Assembly: GCA_023415795.1 (NCBI GenBank)
Contig: JAEZJG010000011.1
Coordinates: 1-64,000, forward strand
From: Bacillota bacterium
GTDB taxonomy: Bacteria; Bacillota; Clostridia; Christensenellales; SZUA-584
DNA: 64,000 nucleotides
Direction of reading: 5' to 3'
Position numbers and translations under genes: made by a program. Shown one piece after another: positions 7,837-16,898 of this stretch (its first letter is position 1; each line of letters starts with the position of its first letter). The notes under the pieces were generated by a model. The model did no database searches. It was not told the DNA's origin and saw nothing but the letters and a program-made list of their open reading frames with translations.

Positions 7837-8609
7837 CAATCCATCTGCTGGCCGCCCGTCACGTTCACGGCCTGCCCGGTCATGTAAGACGACTCATCGC
7901 TTGCGAGGAACACCAGCAGATTCGCCACGTCTTCATATTGACAGCCGCGCTTGAGCGGCACCTGATCGATATACTTCTGGCGCACCGCTTCCTCGGATAT
8001 ACCCTGGTTCTTGGCATACTGCTTAAACAAGCTGTTGACCCACAGCGGCGAATCAAGCAGGTTGCCGGGGCAGATGGCGTTTACGCGCAGCTGGTGAGGC
8101 GCAAGCTCCAGAGCAAGGCTCTGAACAAGCCCGATGCCGCCAAACTTAGACGCAGCATACGCGCTGTTCTTGAACGACCCCTTCTTGCCCGACTTGGAGT
8201 TGATCTGTATGATGCTGCCGCCCTTCTCCGTCATAAACGGTACAGCCGCCTTCGCCGTGTTGAAGAAGCCGCACAGGTTTACGTCAATCACCTTTTTCCA
8301 CTTCTCCGGGTCAAACTCGTCGATCCCGCCGGATATCAATATCGCCGCGTTGGAAACGAGTATATCGATACGACCGCCCAGCACCTCTGCTGCGCTGCGC
8401 ATCACCTGCTCACAGTTCTCATAGCTGCTCACATCCAGCTGAAACGCCGCTCCGTTGTTCAGCGTCGCTGCCGTTTGCTGTGCGCCCTCCAGGTTCATGT
8501 CTCCCACCACAACCTGTGCGCCCTCCGCAGACAGCCGCTGCGCCAGTGCTTGCCCCAAGCCCTGTGCCGCGCCGGTAATGACTGCCTTTTTTCCCATCAA
8601 TCTTTGCAT
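7836..8609 (-). CDS. SDR-family oxidoreductase, sorbitol-6-phosphate dehydrogenase-like
   Basis: The 257-residue protein is a classical short-chain dehydrogenase: TGAAQGLGQAL binds the dinucleotide, SNAA follows strand 4, a Ser lies in QINSKSGKKG, and SAYAASKFGG is the catalytic YxxxK. The stretch VNAICPGNLLDSPLWVNSLF and the ending TGQAVNVTGGQQMD resemble SrlD-type sorbitol-6-phosphate 2-dehydrogenases. An AGAGAGGGAA SD precedes the ATG, 1 bp after the rhaB stop. With rhamnulokinase upstream and PHP downstream it probably acts on a sugar or sugar phosphate, but the substrate cannot be read from sequence. Confidence 0.88.
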   Translation of the reverse strand: MQRLMGKKAVITGAAQGLGQALAQRLSAEGAQVVVGDMNLEGAQQTAATLNNGAAFQLDVSSYENCEQVMRSAAEVLGGRIDILVSNAAILISGGIDEFDPEKWKKVIDVNLCGFFNTAKAAVPFMTEKGGSIIQINSKSGKKGSFKNSAYAASKFGGIGLVQSLALELAPHQLRVNAICPGNLLDSPLWVNSLFKQYAKNQGISEEAVRQKYIDQVPLKRGCQYEDVANLLVFLASDESSYMTGQAVNVTGGQQMD

Positions 8610-8610
8610 G

Positions 8611-10098
8611 TCAATGTTCCCTCTCTTTATGTTCTTCTATTATGCTCAAATAGCGTTCATACTGTTCGATGGCCTGCCGCGCGTTATCAGGCTCAAACGA
8701 TTCCACGCCAAAGGAGACGCGAATCACCTCAGCCATCTGAGCGCCACCCTTCACCGCGCCCGAGGCGGCCGCCTGCGCCATGATATTGCCGATCGCCGTA
8801 GCCTCACCCGGCCCCGCAATCACCTCGCGATCCAGCACATTGGCCGTCAGCTGATTGAGAAAACGGTTCTTGGAGCCGCCGCCCACAATGTGCATCACGT
8901 CTATGCGGCTTTCTTTGAGCTGCTCCAATCCAAGGAACGCCTCCCGATAGCTCATCGCAAGGCTCTCGTACACCGTGCGTGCAATCTCGCCCTTTGTCTG
9001 CGGCACGGGCTGCCCCGTGGCCGCGCAATATTCCTGCACCTTCCCAGGCATGCTGTCGCCGTCGTAGAACACTGGGTCGTTCACATCAATGAACGACCGG
9101 TAAGCGGGCGCAGACTGCGCCATGGCCACTACATCGTCCCAGCTGATGCACGCCTCCTTGTCCCACTGGCGCTTGCAGCTCTGTATAATCCAAAGCCCCA
9201 TGATGTTGCGCAGCAGACGATAACCGCCGTCCACCGTGCCTTCGTTGGAGAATTTATTCTGAAAAACAGTATCATTGATGATCGCACTATCGTTCACCAC
9301 ACCGATCAGCGACCACGTGCCCGACGAGATAAACGCGTAATTGGTCGTCACAGCCGGGATGGAGGCCACCGCCGATGCGGTATCGTGGCACCCCACGCAA
9401 TATATGCTGGGCACTCCGCCAAGTCCGCAGTCGCTGACAAGATGAGAGCGCAGGCCACCTTTCACCGTGCCGCACTGTTGTATGTCCGCAAACAGCGCGG
9501 GCGATATGCCGCACATATCCAGCAGCGTCTTAGACCAGTTCCGCGTCGTCGCGTCCAGCAGCTGCGTGGTGGTCGCGTGTGTGTATTCCGTCGTCGCCAC
9601 ACCGCACAGCATATACGCCAGCAGATCGGGCATTGTCAGCAGCGTCTGCGCGCACTCCAGCTGGGGATCGTGATTCTGCGCCATATCATAGAGCTGAAAC
9701 AGCGTATTGAACTGCATGTTGGAAATACCGGTGATGTCAAAGGCGCTGCGCTCGCCATACTTGCCCAAAAACGCTCGCATACCCCGTTCACCGCGCGGGT
9801 CACGGTATGCCCGTGGATTGCCGAGCAGCCGCCCCTGCTTGTCCAGCAAACCGAAATCCACGCCCCATGTATCGATGCCGATGCCGTTCGGCGCACCTTT
9901 ATACCTTTTGCCGAACTGCCTCAAGCCCTCAACGATACGGGTGTAGAGGCTGAGTATGTCCCAATAATAAGCGTCGCCCACCTGCACATAGTTGTTTTCG
10001 AACCGATTCAATTCTTCCAAAGTCATTTTACCGCCGTCAAACCGTCCCAGCATCGTTCGCCCGTTGCTTGCGCCCAGATCAACCGCTACCCATTCCAT
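8611..10098 (-). CDS. rhaB: Rhamnulokinase-like FGGY carbohydrate kinase
   Basis: The 495-residue protein starts WVAVDLGASNGRTMLGRFD, a FGGY/ASKHA phosphate-1 motif typical of RhaB, followed by IGIDTWGVDFGLLDKQG and GISNMQFNTLFQLYD, which are rhamnulokinase signatures. SSGTWSLIGVV and HIVGGGSKNRFLNQLTANVL close the ATP site. RhaB phosphorylates L-rhamnulose at O-1. Neither rhaA nor rhaD is in the window, so the operon may instead handle a related ketose. GAGGAG is the SD. It is the first gene of a tightly packed three-gene operon. Confidence 0.88.
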   Translation of the reverse strand: MEWVAVDLGASNGRTMLGRFDGGKMTLEELNRFENNYVQVGDAYYWDILSLYTRIVEGLRQFGKRYKGAPNGIGIDTWGVDFGLLDKQGRLLGNPRAYRDPRGERGMRAFLGKYGERSAFDITGISNMQFNTLFQLYDMAQNHDPQLECAQTLLTMPDLLAYMLCGVATTEYTHATTTQLLDATTRNWSKTLLDMCGISPALFADIQQCGTVKGGLRSHLVSDCGLGGVPSIYCVGCHDTASAVASIPAVTTNYAFISSGTWSLIGVVNDSAIINDTVFQNKFSNEGTVDGGYRLLRNIMGLWIIQSCKRQWDKEACISWDDVVAMAQSAPAYRSFIDVNDPVFYDGDSMPGKVQEYCAATGQPVPQTKGEIARTVYESLAMSYREAFLGLEQLKESRIDVMHIVGGGSKNRFLNQLTANVLDREVIAGPGEATAIGNIMAQAAASGAVKGGAQMAEVIRVSFGVESFEPDNARQAIEQYERYLSIIEEHKEREH

Positions 10099-10130
10099 GC
10101 GCGTATCTCCTCACACTCATATATGCTCTC

Positions 10131-10159
10131 ATTATTCACATTTCTTTAACAAAAGTCAA
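10131..10159 (-). promoter_or_regulatory. Promoter of the rhaB operon
   Basis: On the minus strand -35 TTGACT (10159-10154) and -10 AATAAT (10136-10131) are 17 bp apart, 33 bp upstream of the rhaB ATG. Confidence 0.55.
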
Positions 10160-10241
10160 TCAATATGGGAAGGCATTTTAATGATTACTGGCATGCCAAA
10201 ATGCACCTTTCCCGGCAGAAGCCTTTGCCAAACAACAAAGT

Positions 10242-10274
10242 AAAGCCGCCGGAGGTGAACTCTTCGGCGGCTTT
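10242..10274 (-). terminator. Hairpin terminator after nrdG
   Basis: AAAGCCGCCG (10242-10251) pairs perfectly with CGGCGGCTTT (10265-10274) with a 13-nt loop. The trailing T-rich stretch on the minus strand is weak (ACTTTGTTGTTT). It lies just past the nrdG stop codon. Confidence 0.65.
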
Positions 10275-10288
10275 GTTGATATCGGTAT

Positions 10289-10756
10289 CTATTTTCTCAG
10301 GTCAATGATGCGCTGGTTGCGGCTGCCGCGAAACGGCAGTGTCAAATCCCGCTCCGCCAGCACAAACGGTCCGTCGATCAGCACATCCGTCTGGGCCAGC
10401 AGTGCGTCCACGTTCGGATTGTGCATGTCCAGCAGCTCCTCATATCGGTAACCGGTGTACGTCGTCACATCCAGCCCGCGGCTGTGCGCCAAACGCGCCA
10501 GCTTCGACAGCGGCTCCGGTTGGCAGAAGGGCTCACCGCCGCTCAGGGTAATGCCCTGCAGCAACGGGTTCTCGCAGATTTGCGCGAACAGCTCATCGAC
10601 ATCCGCAAGGCGCCCGCCCTCAAACGGGTGCGATTCGGGGTTGTGACAGCCGGGGCAGTGATGCGGACAGCCTTGGGTAAACACCACGTATCTGAACCCC
10701 TCACCGTCCACAATGGATTCCGGCTCGATTCCGCAAATCCTCACCTTAGAGGCCAT
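10289..10756 (-). CDS. nrdG: Anaerobic ribonucleotide reductase activating protein (radical SAM)
   Basis: This 155-residue protein is NrdG: TQGCPHHCPGCHNPES carries the CX3CX2C cluster motif that binds the 4Fe-4S/SAM, and LSGGEPFCQP is the radical-SAM GGE motif. It makes the glycyl radical on NrdD. I use the ATG at 10756, 11 bp inside the end of nrdD, because the family N-terminus (VRICGIEPESIVDGEG) begins there and GAAGGGG lies upstream; the frame stays open further upstream but only as read-through of nrdD. Overlap with nrdD implies coupled translation. Confidence 0.95.
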   Translation of the reverse strand: MASKVRICGIEPESIVDGEGFRYVVFTQGCPHHCPGCHNPESHPFEGGRLADVDELFAQICENPLLQGITLSGGEPFCQPEPLSKLARLAHSRGLDVTTYTGYRYEELLDMHNPNVDALLAQTDVLIDGPFVLAERDLTLPFRGSRNQRIIDLRK

Positions 10757-13061
10757 GCTTAACCCGATCCCCTTCCTCCGCGCGCTTGGCATTGTTCCAC
10801 CGATCAATCGTGCCCACCAGATACCCGGTGATGCGGCGGATACGGTCAAACTTAGGTCCGCCATCTGCCTCGCTCCGTCCACAGCCGGGGCACTCGTTGT
10901 CGATGATACCGTTGTAGCCGCACACCGTGTCGTGGTCCACCGGATGGTTCACCGAACCGTAGCCGATGCCGCTCTTCTTCATGTGGCGAATCACCGCTTC
11001 AAATGCGCTAAGATTGCGCGAGGCGTCGCCGTCCAGCTCCACATAGCTGATGTGCCCCGCGTTGCACAGCGCGTGATACGGCGCCTCCAGCTCAATCTTG
11101 GTGTGCGCCTTGGTGGGGTAATACACGGGCACATGAAACGAGTTGGTGTAGTATTCACGGTCGGTCACACCCTCAATCACGCCGTATTTGTTCTTGTCGA
11201 TCTTCACAAAACGCCCGGACAGACCCTCTGCCGGGGTGGCCAGCAGCGTGAAGTTAAGCCCCGTCTTCTCTGATTCCTCGTCCATACGGCGGCGCATATA
11301 GCCCAGTATCTCAAGACCGATGCGCTGGCTTTCGCTGCTCTCGCCGTGATGCTGACCCACCAGCGCCTTGAGGCATTCCGCCAGCCCGATAAAGCCGATG
11401 CTCAGTGTGCCATGCTTCAATACCTCCGCAATACTGTCCTCCATGCCCAGCTTTTCGCTGTCTATCCAAACGCCCTGCCCCATCAGGAAAGGGTAATTGT
11501 ACACGTGCTTGGAGCTCTGTATCTTGAAGCGGTGCAGCAGCTGACGGATCACCAGCTCCATCCGCGCGTCCAGCAGCTGATAGAAGCGCGCCATATCGCC
11601 CTTGGCCTCGATGCCGATGCGCGGCAGATTGATGGAGGTAAAGCTGAGGTTGCCGCGTCCGTTTGTCGTCTCCCGGCTTCTGTCATGTACGTTGCCCATC
11701 ACGCGTGTCCGGCAACCCATATACGCCACCTCAGAGTTATAATCGCCGGGCTTGTAATACTGTAAATTGAAGGGAGCATCCAAAAAGCTGAAGTTCGGGA
11801 ACAGCCGCTTCGCGCTCACCCGCATCGCCAGCTGAAACAGATCGTAGTTGGGATCCTCCGGGTTAAAGCTGACACCTTCCTTCACCTTAAAAATCTGCAC
11901 AGGGAATATGGGTGTCTCGCCGCCGCCCAGCCCCGCCTCAGTGGCCAACAGCAGATTCTTAATCGTCATGCGCCCCTCGGGCGAGGTGTCTGTGCCATAG
12001 TTGATAGAGCTGAACGGCACCTGTGCGCCCGCGCGCGAATTCATCGTATTCAGGTTGTGTATCAGCGCTTCCATCGCCTGGAACGTTCTGCGGTCGGTAT
12101 CGTCCAGCGCACCCTGTGCCGCAAAACGATGAGCCTTCTCCGCCTCCGCAGCGCTCACCTTCAATGCGCCGTCTGCCAGCAGAGCCGAGATACCGCGGCC
12201 ATACTCGTCCACAGTCGCCATCGTGATATCCCCCAGCTGCGCTGTCATCTCCTTCACCAGCGCGATGGATTCATCCTTCGCCACACCGTGCGCCGCCTGC
12301 AGATACCGTGCAAGTTCCTTAGAATAAGACTTGCGGAACGTCTTCATGACGCCGGGCGCCATGCCGTAATCGAAGTTAGGCACACTCTGTCCGCCATGCA
12401 TTTCATTTTGGTTTGCCTGGATGGCAATGCAGGCCAGCGCCGCATACGAGCTGATATCGTTGGGCTCGCGCAAAAAGCCGTGTCCAGTACAGAAGCCGCC
12501 ATGGAACAGCTTGATGAGATCGATCTGGCAGCATGTCTCGGTCAGCATATAAAAATCCTGATCGTGTATGTGAATGTCGCCATTGATGTGCGCCGATGCA
12601 ATGTCTTTGGGCAGCACATGGTTGTTGGAGAAATACTTCGCGCCCTCAGAGCCGTATTTGAGCATCGTGCCCATCGCGGTATCCGAATCAATGTTGGCGT
12701 TCTCACGCTTCAAATCCACATCGCGTGCTGCCCGGTAGGTCAGCTGCATGTAGATATCCATCAAATCGCCCTCGGCCTGACGCATCTTCGCGTGCTCCGC
12801 GCGATACAGTATGTACGCCTTTGCTGTCTTTGCGTATCCTGCGGCGATAAGGTTTTCCTCCACCGCATCCTGTATATCCTCCACGCTGGGAATAACGCCC
12901 TCACCAAACCGGCTGGCAACCTTTGCCGTCAGCAAATCCAGCGCATTCTCGTCCATATCCTCGTCATGAACCGCGTGATTCGCTTTCTTGATCGCGTTTC
13001 TTATCTTGATAAAATCGAAGGTGACGACGACGCCGTTCCTTTTCTTAATCTGTGTTGCCAT
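10746..13061 (-). CDS. nrdD: Anaerobic (class III) ribonucleoside-triphosphate reductase
   Basis: The 771-residue protein has an N-terminal ATP-cone (residues 1-95, TQIKKRNGVVVTFDFIKIR), the glycyl-radical barrel, a C-terminal zinc site (CGYNGIIDNECPGCG), and the radical glycine near residue 746 in RRITGYLVGT. It reduces NTPs to dNTPs without oxygen using formate, so the organism can make DNA anaerobically. An ATP-cone indicates dATP/ATP control of activity. A perfect promoter and two NrdR boxes lie upstream. The glycyl-radical chemistry is oxygen-sensitive, consistent with a strict or facultative anaerobe. Confidence 0.97.
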   Translation of the reverse strand: MATQIKKRNGVVVTFDFIKIRNAIKKANHAVHDEDMDENALDLLTAKVASRFGEGVIPSVEDIQDAVEENLIAAGYAKTAKAYILYRAEHAKMRQAEGDLMDIYMQLTYRAARDVDLKRENANIDSDTAMGTMLKYGSEGAKYFSNNHVLPKDIASAHINGDIHIHDQDFYMLTETCCQIDLIKLFHGGFCTGHGFLREPNDISSYAALACIAIQANQNEMHGGQSVPNFDYGMAPGVMKTFRKSYSKELARYLQAAHGVAKDESIALVKEMTAQLGDITMATVDEYGRGISALLADGALKVSAAEAEKAHRFAAQGALDDTDRRTFQAMEALIHNLNTMNSRAGAQVPFSSINYGTDTSPEGRMTIKNLLLATEAGLGGGETPIFPVQIFKVKEGVSFNPEDPNYDLFQLAMRVSAKRLFPNFSFLDAPFNLQYYKPGDYNSEVAYMGCRTRVMGNVHDRSRETTNGRGNLSFTSINLPRIGIEAKGDMARFYQLLDARMELVIRQLLHRFKIQSSKHVYNYPFLMGQGVWIDSEKLGMEDSIAEVLKHGTLSIGFIGLAECLKALVGQHHGESSESQRIGLEILGYMRRRMDEESEKTGLNFTLLATPAEGLSGRFVKIDKNKYGVIEGVTDREYYTNSFHVPVYYPTKAHTKIELEAPYHALCNAGHISYVELDGDASRNLSAFEAVIRHMKKSGIGYGSVNHPVDHDTVCGYNGIIDNECPGCGRSEADGGPKFDRIRRITGYLVGTIDRWNNAKRAEEGDRVKHGL

Positions 13062-13105
13062 TATTCATGCCTCTTCATAATTATTATTATTTCCTAGGAT
13101 CTTTA

Positions 13106-13134
13106 TTATATGTCTCTTTCATTGCACTGTCAAT
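13106..13134 (-). promoter_or_regulatory. nrdD promoter
   Basis: On the minus strand a consensus -35 TTGACA (13134-13129), 17-bp spacer and consensus -10 TATAAT (13111-13106). Such a strong promoter usually needs repression, and NrdR boxes abut it. Confidence 0.85.
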
Positions 13135-13140
13135 AACAAA

Positions 13141-13188
13141 CCACTATATTTAGTGTTGTCTTTAATTATTATACTCAATATATCGCCA
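13141..13188. promoter_or_regulatory. Tandem NrdR boxes upstream of nrdD
   Basis: CCACTATATTTAGTGT (13141-13156) matches 14 of 16 positions of the NrdR consensus acaCwAtATATwGtgt. A weaker copy, ACTCAATATATCGCCA (13173-13188), matches 11 of 16. They start 32 bp apart, three helical turns, the usual spacing for NrdR box pairs. They lie directly upstream of the -35. Confidence 0.7.
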
Positions 13189-13254
13189 TTCCGGTACTTT
13201 TTCTGCAAATTAGCATATCTTTAGAAATTGAGTACAAATTGCACGGCAAAAAGA

Positions 13255-13285
13255 TAAAAAAGGCACGGGCGCGAGAGCCCATGCC
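13255..13285 (-). terminator. Terminator after the ABC permease
   Basis: On the minus strand GGCATGGGC pairs with GCCCGTGCC (one G-T), followed by TTTTTT. It lies 17 bp past the permease stop codon. Confidence 0.85.
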
Positions 13286-13301
13286 TCAAGGCCGTGTCTT
13301 A

Positions 13302-14939
13302 CTATGCGTCCATAGCGTCGATACGACGCGCCGCACCGCGTGCAATGCCGCGCCACATCAGCAGCGAAGCCGCACCCAGCACCAGCAGTATATAGACGCA
13401 GACCCACACAAGCGGCATACCAACAACCAGCACCGGCACAGCGATTACAGCCGCCAGCAGCAAGCCCACCAGCATGTGCAGCATCACGTTCAGGTTCTGT
13501 TTGATCGCCTGCTGCTCGTTCACCCAGTTCAGCTTGGGACGCGCCGCGTCAATCAGCAGCCCCGCCAGCGAGCCCGCCGTCAATGCAACGAAGCTGAGTG
13601 CCACCGCCAGCAGCACCACCAAGATGTCCGCGCCCAACACCACCGCCAGCACCGCTATCTCCAAAACGCCGATGCCCGACAGCAGCATGCCGGAATACAG
13701 CTTGGCCTTCAGCTGCTGCTCCATCGGCATTGGTACATACTTCATGAAATACAGTGAGCGACCTTCGCGCGATATCGCTGTGCTGGTAATGCCGTTCCCG
13801 CAGGAGATGAACGCACCCGCTGCCGCCAGTGCCGCCACAAGAACATTGGGGCCAAGGTTGCTCATCATGCCGCCCAGCATAGATAGAGAACCGCCGCCGC
13901 CGCTCACCATCATCACCACCAGCAGCACCGGCCACATAAAGGTGAGCGCCACGCAGTTCAAAAATGCAATGGGCGAGCGCATCAGCATGCGCAGCTCCTT
14001 GGCGACATATGAACGCACAGCGGACGTGCCCGCCGTACTCTTTCCGAGCTCCGCCGCCGAGAGAGCGCGGCGTTTGCCTGCCGCCTCGGAAACACCGGCC
14101 AGCCCCTTGAAGTATAGCAGTTGCCCCAGCAGCAAAAACAATCCCGCTGCCGCTGCGGTACACAGCACAAACAGCAGCATATTCCACAGACCGCTCATTG
14201 CCGCGCTGTTCAGCAGCGCTTGCGATGCGAAGCTGGTGCCGGGGAATATGCGCTCCACCACGCCGATCAACGACGACATATTGGTGGCCAGTGCCGCCAG
14301 CTGCTCCTGCGTAATGTTGTTCGCCGACGTCTGTATACCCACGTTCATGCCGATCGCCAGCACCAGCGCAATCAATCCGCCGACAAACTTGAACGCCTGC
14401 TTGTTCTTGCCGAAGCTGGTAAAGCGCATCACCAGCATCACCAGCGCCGATGCCATCGACAGCGCAATCACAGGCAGTATCGCAAACAGCAGTACCGAAT
14501 AGATCACGTATGGCACGCCCGCACCGCTCTTGATACCATACACCACCAATATCGGCAGCAGTATGATCGATTCAAAAATATACTCGTAGATGACCAGGGT
14601 CAGGAACTTCGCACCTAGTATCTGATAAGGCCGTACCGGCAGCGCCAGCAGCTGCTGTACATCGTCCGCGTGATACATCACCGATATCGTATAGAACACA
14701 CCGAATATAAATATGATCGCGGAGGTAGCCCCCAGCGCCAGCGGCACCAGCAATCCCTGCGCCCCCTGTGTCGCTGTCACCTCGTACATGCCCAGTGCCA
14801 TCATCCCCACAGAAAACGCGAGTATTAAAAACGAGAAGCCCAACAGCAGCCACAGCCACCACTGCCGCCCCTTCTTTTTGGAAACCAATGCGCCGCCGCT
14901 TTTCAGCAGCACACGAAGCAGCACCCATATCTTACGCAT
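13302..14939 (-). CDS. ABC exporter permease
   Basis: The 545-residue protein has about twelve hydrophobic segments and no soluble domain (for example WWLWLLLGFSFLILAFSVGM near 28-47 and a C-terminal pair LLAAVIAVPVLVVGMPLVWV). It fits the large ABC-2-like exporter permeases that act with a single ATPase. The start overlaps the ATPase stop by 8 bp, so the two are one transporter. The cargo is unknown; the alanine/valine-rich composition gives no hint. Confidence 0.8.
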   Translation of the reverse strand: MRKIWVLLRVLLKSGGALVSKKKGRQWWLWLLLGFSFLILAFSVGMMALGMYEVTATQGAQGLLVPLALGATSAIIFIFGVFYTISVMYHADDVQQLLALPVRPYQILGAKFLTLVIYEYIFESIILLPILVVYGIKSGAGVPYVIYSVLLFAILPVIALSMASALVMLVMRFTSFGKNKQAFKFVGGLIALVLAIGMNVGIQTSANNITQEQLAALATNMSSLIGVVERIFPGTSFASQALLNSAAMSGLWNMLLFVLCTAAAAGLFLLLGQLLYFKGLAGVSEAAGKRRALSAAELGKSTAGTSAVRSYVAKELRMLMRSPIAFLNCVALTFMWPVLLVVMMVSGGGGSLSMLGGMMSNLGPNVLVAALAAAGAFISCGNGITSTAISREGRSLYFMKYVPMPMEQQLKAKLYSGMLLSGIGVLEIAVLAVVLGADILVVLLAVALSFVALTAGSLAGLLIDAARPKLNWVNEQQAIKQNLNVMLHMLVGLLLAAVIAVPVLVVGMPLVWVCVYILLVLGAASLLMWRGIARGAARRIDAMDA

Positions 14940-15651
14940 GTTCCGTCATCTCCAAAAACATCTTTTCCAGCGACGCATTGCTGCTCGTTTTCAGTTTGTC
15001 CATGCCGCCCGCATACAGCACATGCCCCGCGCTGATCACCGCGACGTTATCACACAGCTTTTCCGCCACCTCCAGCACATGCGTCGAGAAAAACACCGTG
15101 CTGCCCGTATCCGCATGCTCGCGCATCATCGATTTAAGCTCAAAGGCAGATTTGGGATCAAGCCCCGTCATCGGCTCATCCAATATCCATACACGCGGCT
15201 TATGCATCAGCGCACCCATAATCACGATCTTCTGGCGCATACCGTGCGAATAGCTTTGTATCTTATCGCCCAGCGCCTTGGTCATATCAAAGCGCTCTGC
15301 CATCTGACCGATCACACTCTGGCGCTGCGCCGCATCCACCTCGTATATATCCGCCATGAATTTCAGATATTCCACACCCTTCAGGTGCAAAAATACATTG
15401 GGGTCGTCCGGCACAAAGCCGATGGACATCTTGGCTTTCACCGCGTCCTGTGCAGTATCAAACCCATTCACACGAATCGTTCCGCTGTCTGGTCTGATGA
15501 TGCCCGCAACCAGTTTGATGGTCGTTGTCTTCCCTGCGCCGTTTGGTCCCAGAAATCCGAATATGCTGCCCGGCTCCACCGTCAGCGACAGGTTATCCAC
15601 CGCTTTGACGCGTCCGCCGTAGGTCTTTGATACGCCAATAATCTCGATCAT
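14932..15651 (-). CDS. ABC transporter ATP-binding protein
   Basis: The 239-residue protein has Walker A GPNGAGKTT near 38-46, signature YSHGMRQKI (a common variant of LSGGQ in exporters), Walker B VWILDEP and the H-loop STHVLE. It is full length for a BcrA/NatA-type ATPase. I use the ATG at 15651 because TTGGAGG precedes it and MIEIIGVSKTYGG is the family N-terminus. It powers the permease encoded by the overlapping downstream gene. Confidence 0.92.
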   Translation of the reverse strand: MIEIIGVSKTYGGRVKAVDNLSLTVEPGSIFGFLGPNGAGKTTTIKLVAGIIRPDSGTIRVNGFDTAQDAVKAKMSIGFVPDDPNVFLHLKGVEYLKFMADIYEVDAAQRQSVIGQMAERFDMTKALGDKIQSYSHGMRQKIVIMGALMHKPRVWILDEPMTGLDPKSAFELKSMMREHADTGSTVFFSTHVLEVAEKLCDNVAVISAGHVLYAGGMDKLKTSSNASLEKMFLEMTEHA

Positions 15652-15797
15652 ATTTGCCCTCCAAGCAATCATTCTCTTGTCACAGTATACCACTTGTTGC
15701 CAATGCGGTAAAGCACATTGAACCATGCTTATTGCCCCGCACACATAAAAATACCGCACAGCCGCGCAGTTATTTTAATCATATTGAACGCCCGTTG

Positions 15798-16898
15798 CTA
15801 TATCGATACGTTTGGTTCCTGTGCTGCTATATGTATGGCGTTTTTCCCCATTCGCTTTGCCATGTACATCGAACCGTCCGCCTGTGCAATCAGCGCCTGC
15901 AGGCTCTGGCCCGGCTGCAGCTGTGCAACGCCGAAGCTGCATGTCACACTCACCAGCGGTTCAAACACCCGGCTGCATATTGCGCTTTGGATGCGCTCTG
16001 CAAGGCTCTCCGCTTCGCTTAAGTGCGTATTGGGCAGCAGCACCATAAATTCGTCTCCGCCCCACCTGACGCATACATCATTCTTGCGCAGACTTGCGCT
16101 CATCTCGTGCGCAATCTGGCACAGAATCTCGTCGCCCCGCAAATGGCCGTGGGTATCGTTCACCTGCTTCATGTTGTCCACATCCACAACAATAAGCGAC
16201 AACGGCAGAGAATACTGAAGCGACCAGTCCATCCATTTCGATGCTTCTTCCTCCAGCCTCACCCGATTGCCCACACGTGTCAGCGGATCTGTCGCATAAT
16301 CGCGCAGCAGATCGGAACGCGACACATATTCCCGATACTGATAGGAGCGAATATGCAGCGAAAATATGGCGCACAGCACAGCCACCACCACCAGATAAAC
16401 GGCACCCGCTGCCACCTGCCCGTCCTCCAGCCCCTTGACAATGAACACCTCACATAAAAGAAAGCTTATAATGCCCGCCGCCGCCACGCTGTTCATGTGC
16501 ACCCACCGGTTAGGCGTCAGATAGATGAACATAACAAGAACTATCATGCCCATCAGCTGTATCATGGCATCCGGTTCGGGATAAAGCGCGAATACCACCA
16601 AGAAAACCAGCAATGCCGCCGCTTCCATTATTGTCAGCACGATCGCATATACGTTAAACGTCTTCATCTTTTCCAACCACCACAGCAACGACAGCGTCAT
16701 GAGGCTGAACACCGTCCGCAAAGCAACCACAGCTGTCTCCGCCGCGCCGCCGAGGTTAATCATGTCGGGTATCAGCAGCAGCGCGTTAAAAAGCGCCGCC
16801 ACAACAATCAATGCCCTGATGGCGGGCTTGAGAGCAACCAGCCGATAATTATTGAACGGGGTCAGTACCTCTCGCCTGCCGATGAAGAACAGCTTCAT
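15798..16898 (-). CDS. Membrane diguanylate cyclase (GGDEF)
   Basis: The 366-residue protein has six hydrophobic segments in residues 25-185 (from AIRALIVVAALFNALLLIP to VYLVVVAVLCAIFSL) and a C-terminal GGDEF domain. The active site is RWGGDEFMVLL near residue 280, preceded at the normal five-residue distance by the inhibitory I-site RKND. DPLTRVGNR marks the domain start. It should make cyclic di-GMP from two GTP with product inhibition, in response to an unknown membrane signal. Its ATG overlaps the stop of the FAD oxidoreductase (TAATG), so the two are co-translated. Confidence 0.92.
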   Translation of the reverse strand: MKLFFIGRREVLTPFNNYRLVALKPAIRALIVVAALFNALLLIPDMINLGGAAETAVVALRTVFSLMTLSLLWWLEKMKTFNVYAIVLTIMEAAALLVFLVVFALYPEPDAMIQLMGMIVLVMFIYLTPNRWVHMNSVAAAGIISFLLCEVFIVKGLEDGQVAAGAVYLVVVAVLCAIFSLHIRSYQYREYVSRSDLLRDYATDPLTRVGNRVRLEEEASKWMDWSLQYSLPLSLIVVDVDNMKQVNDTHGHLRGDEILCQIAHEMSASLRKNDVCVRWGGDEFMVLLPNTHLSEAESLAERIQSAICSRVFEPLVSVTCSFGVAQLQPGQSLQALIAQADGSMYMAKRMGKNAIHIAAQEPNVSI

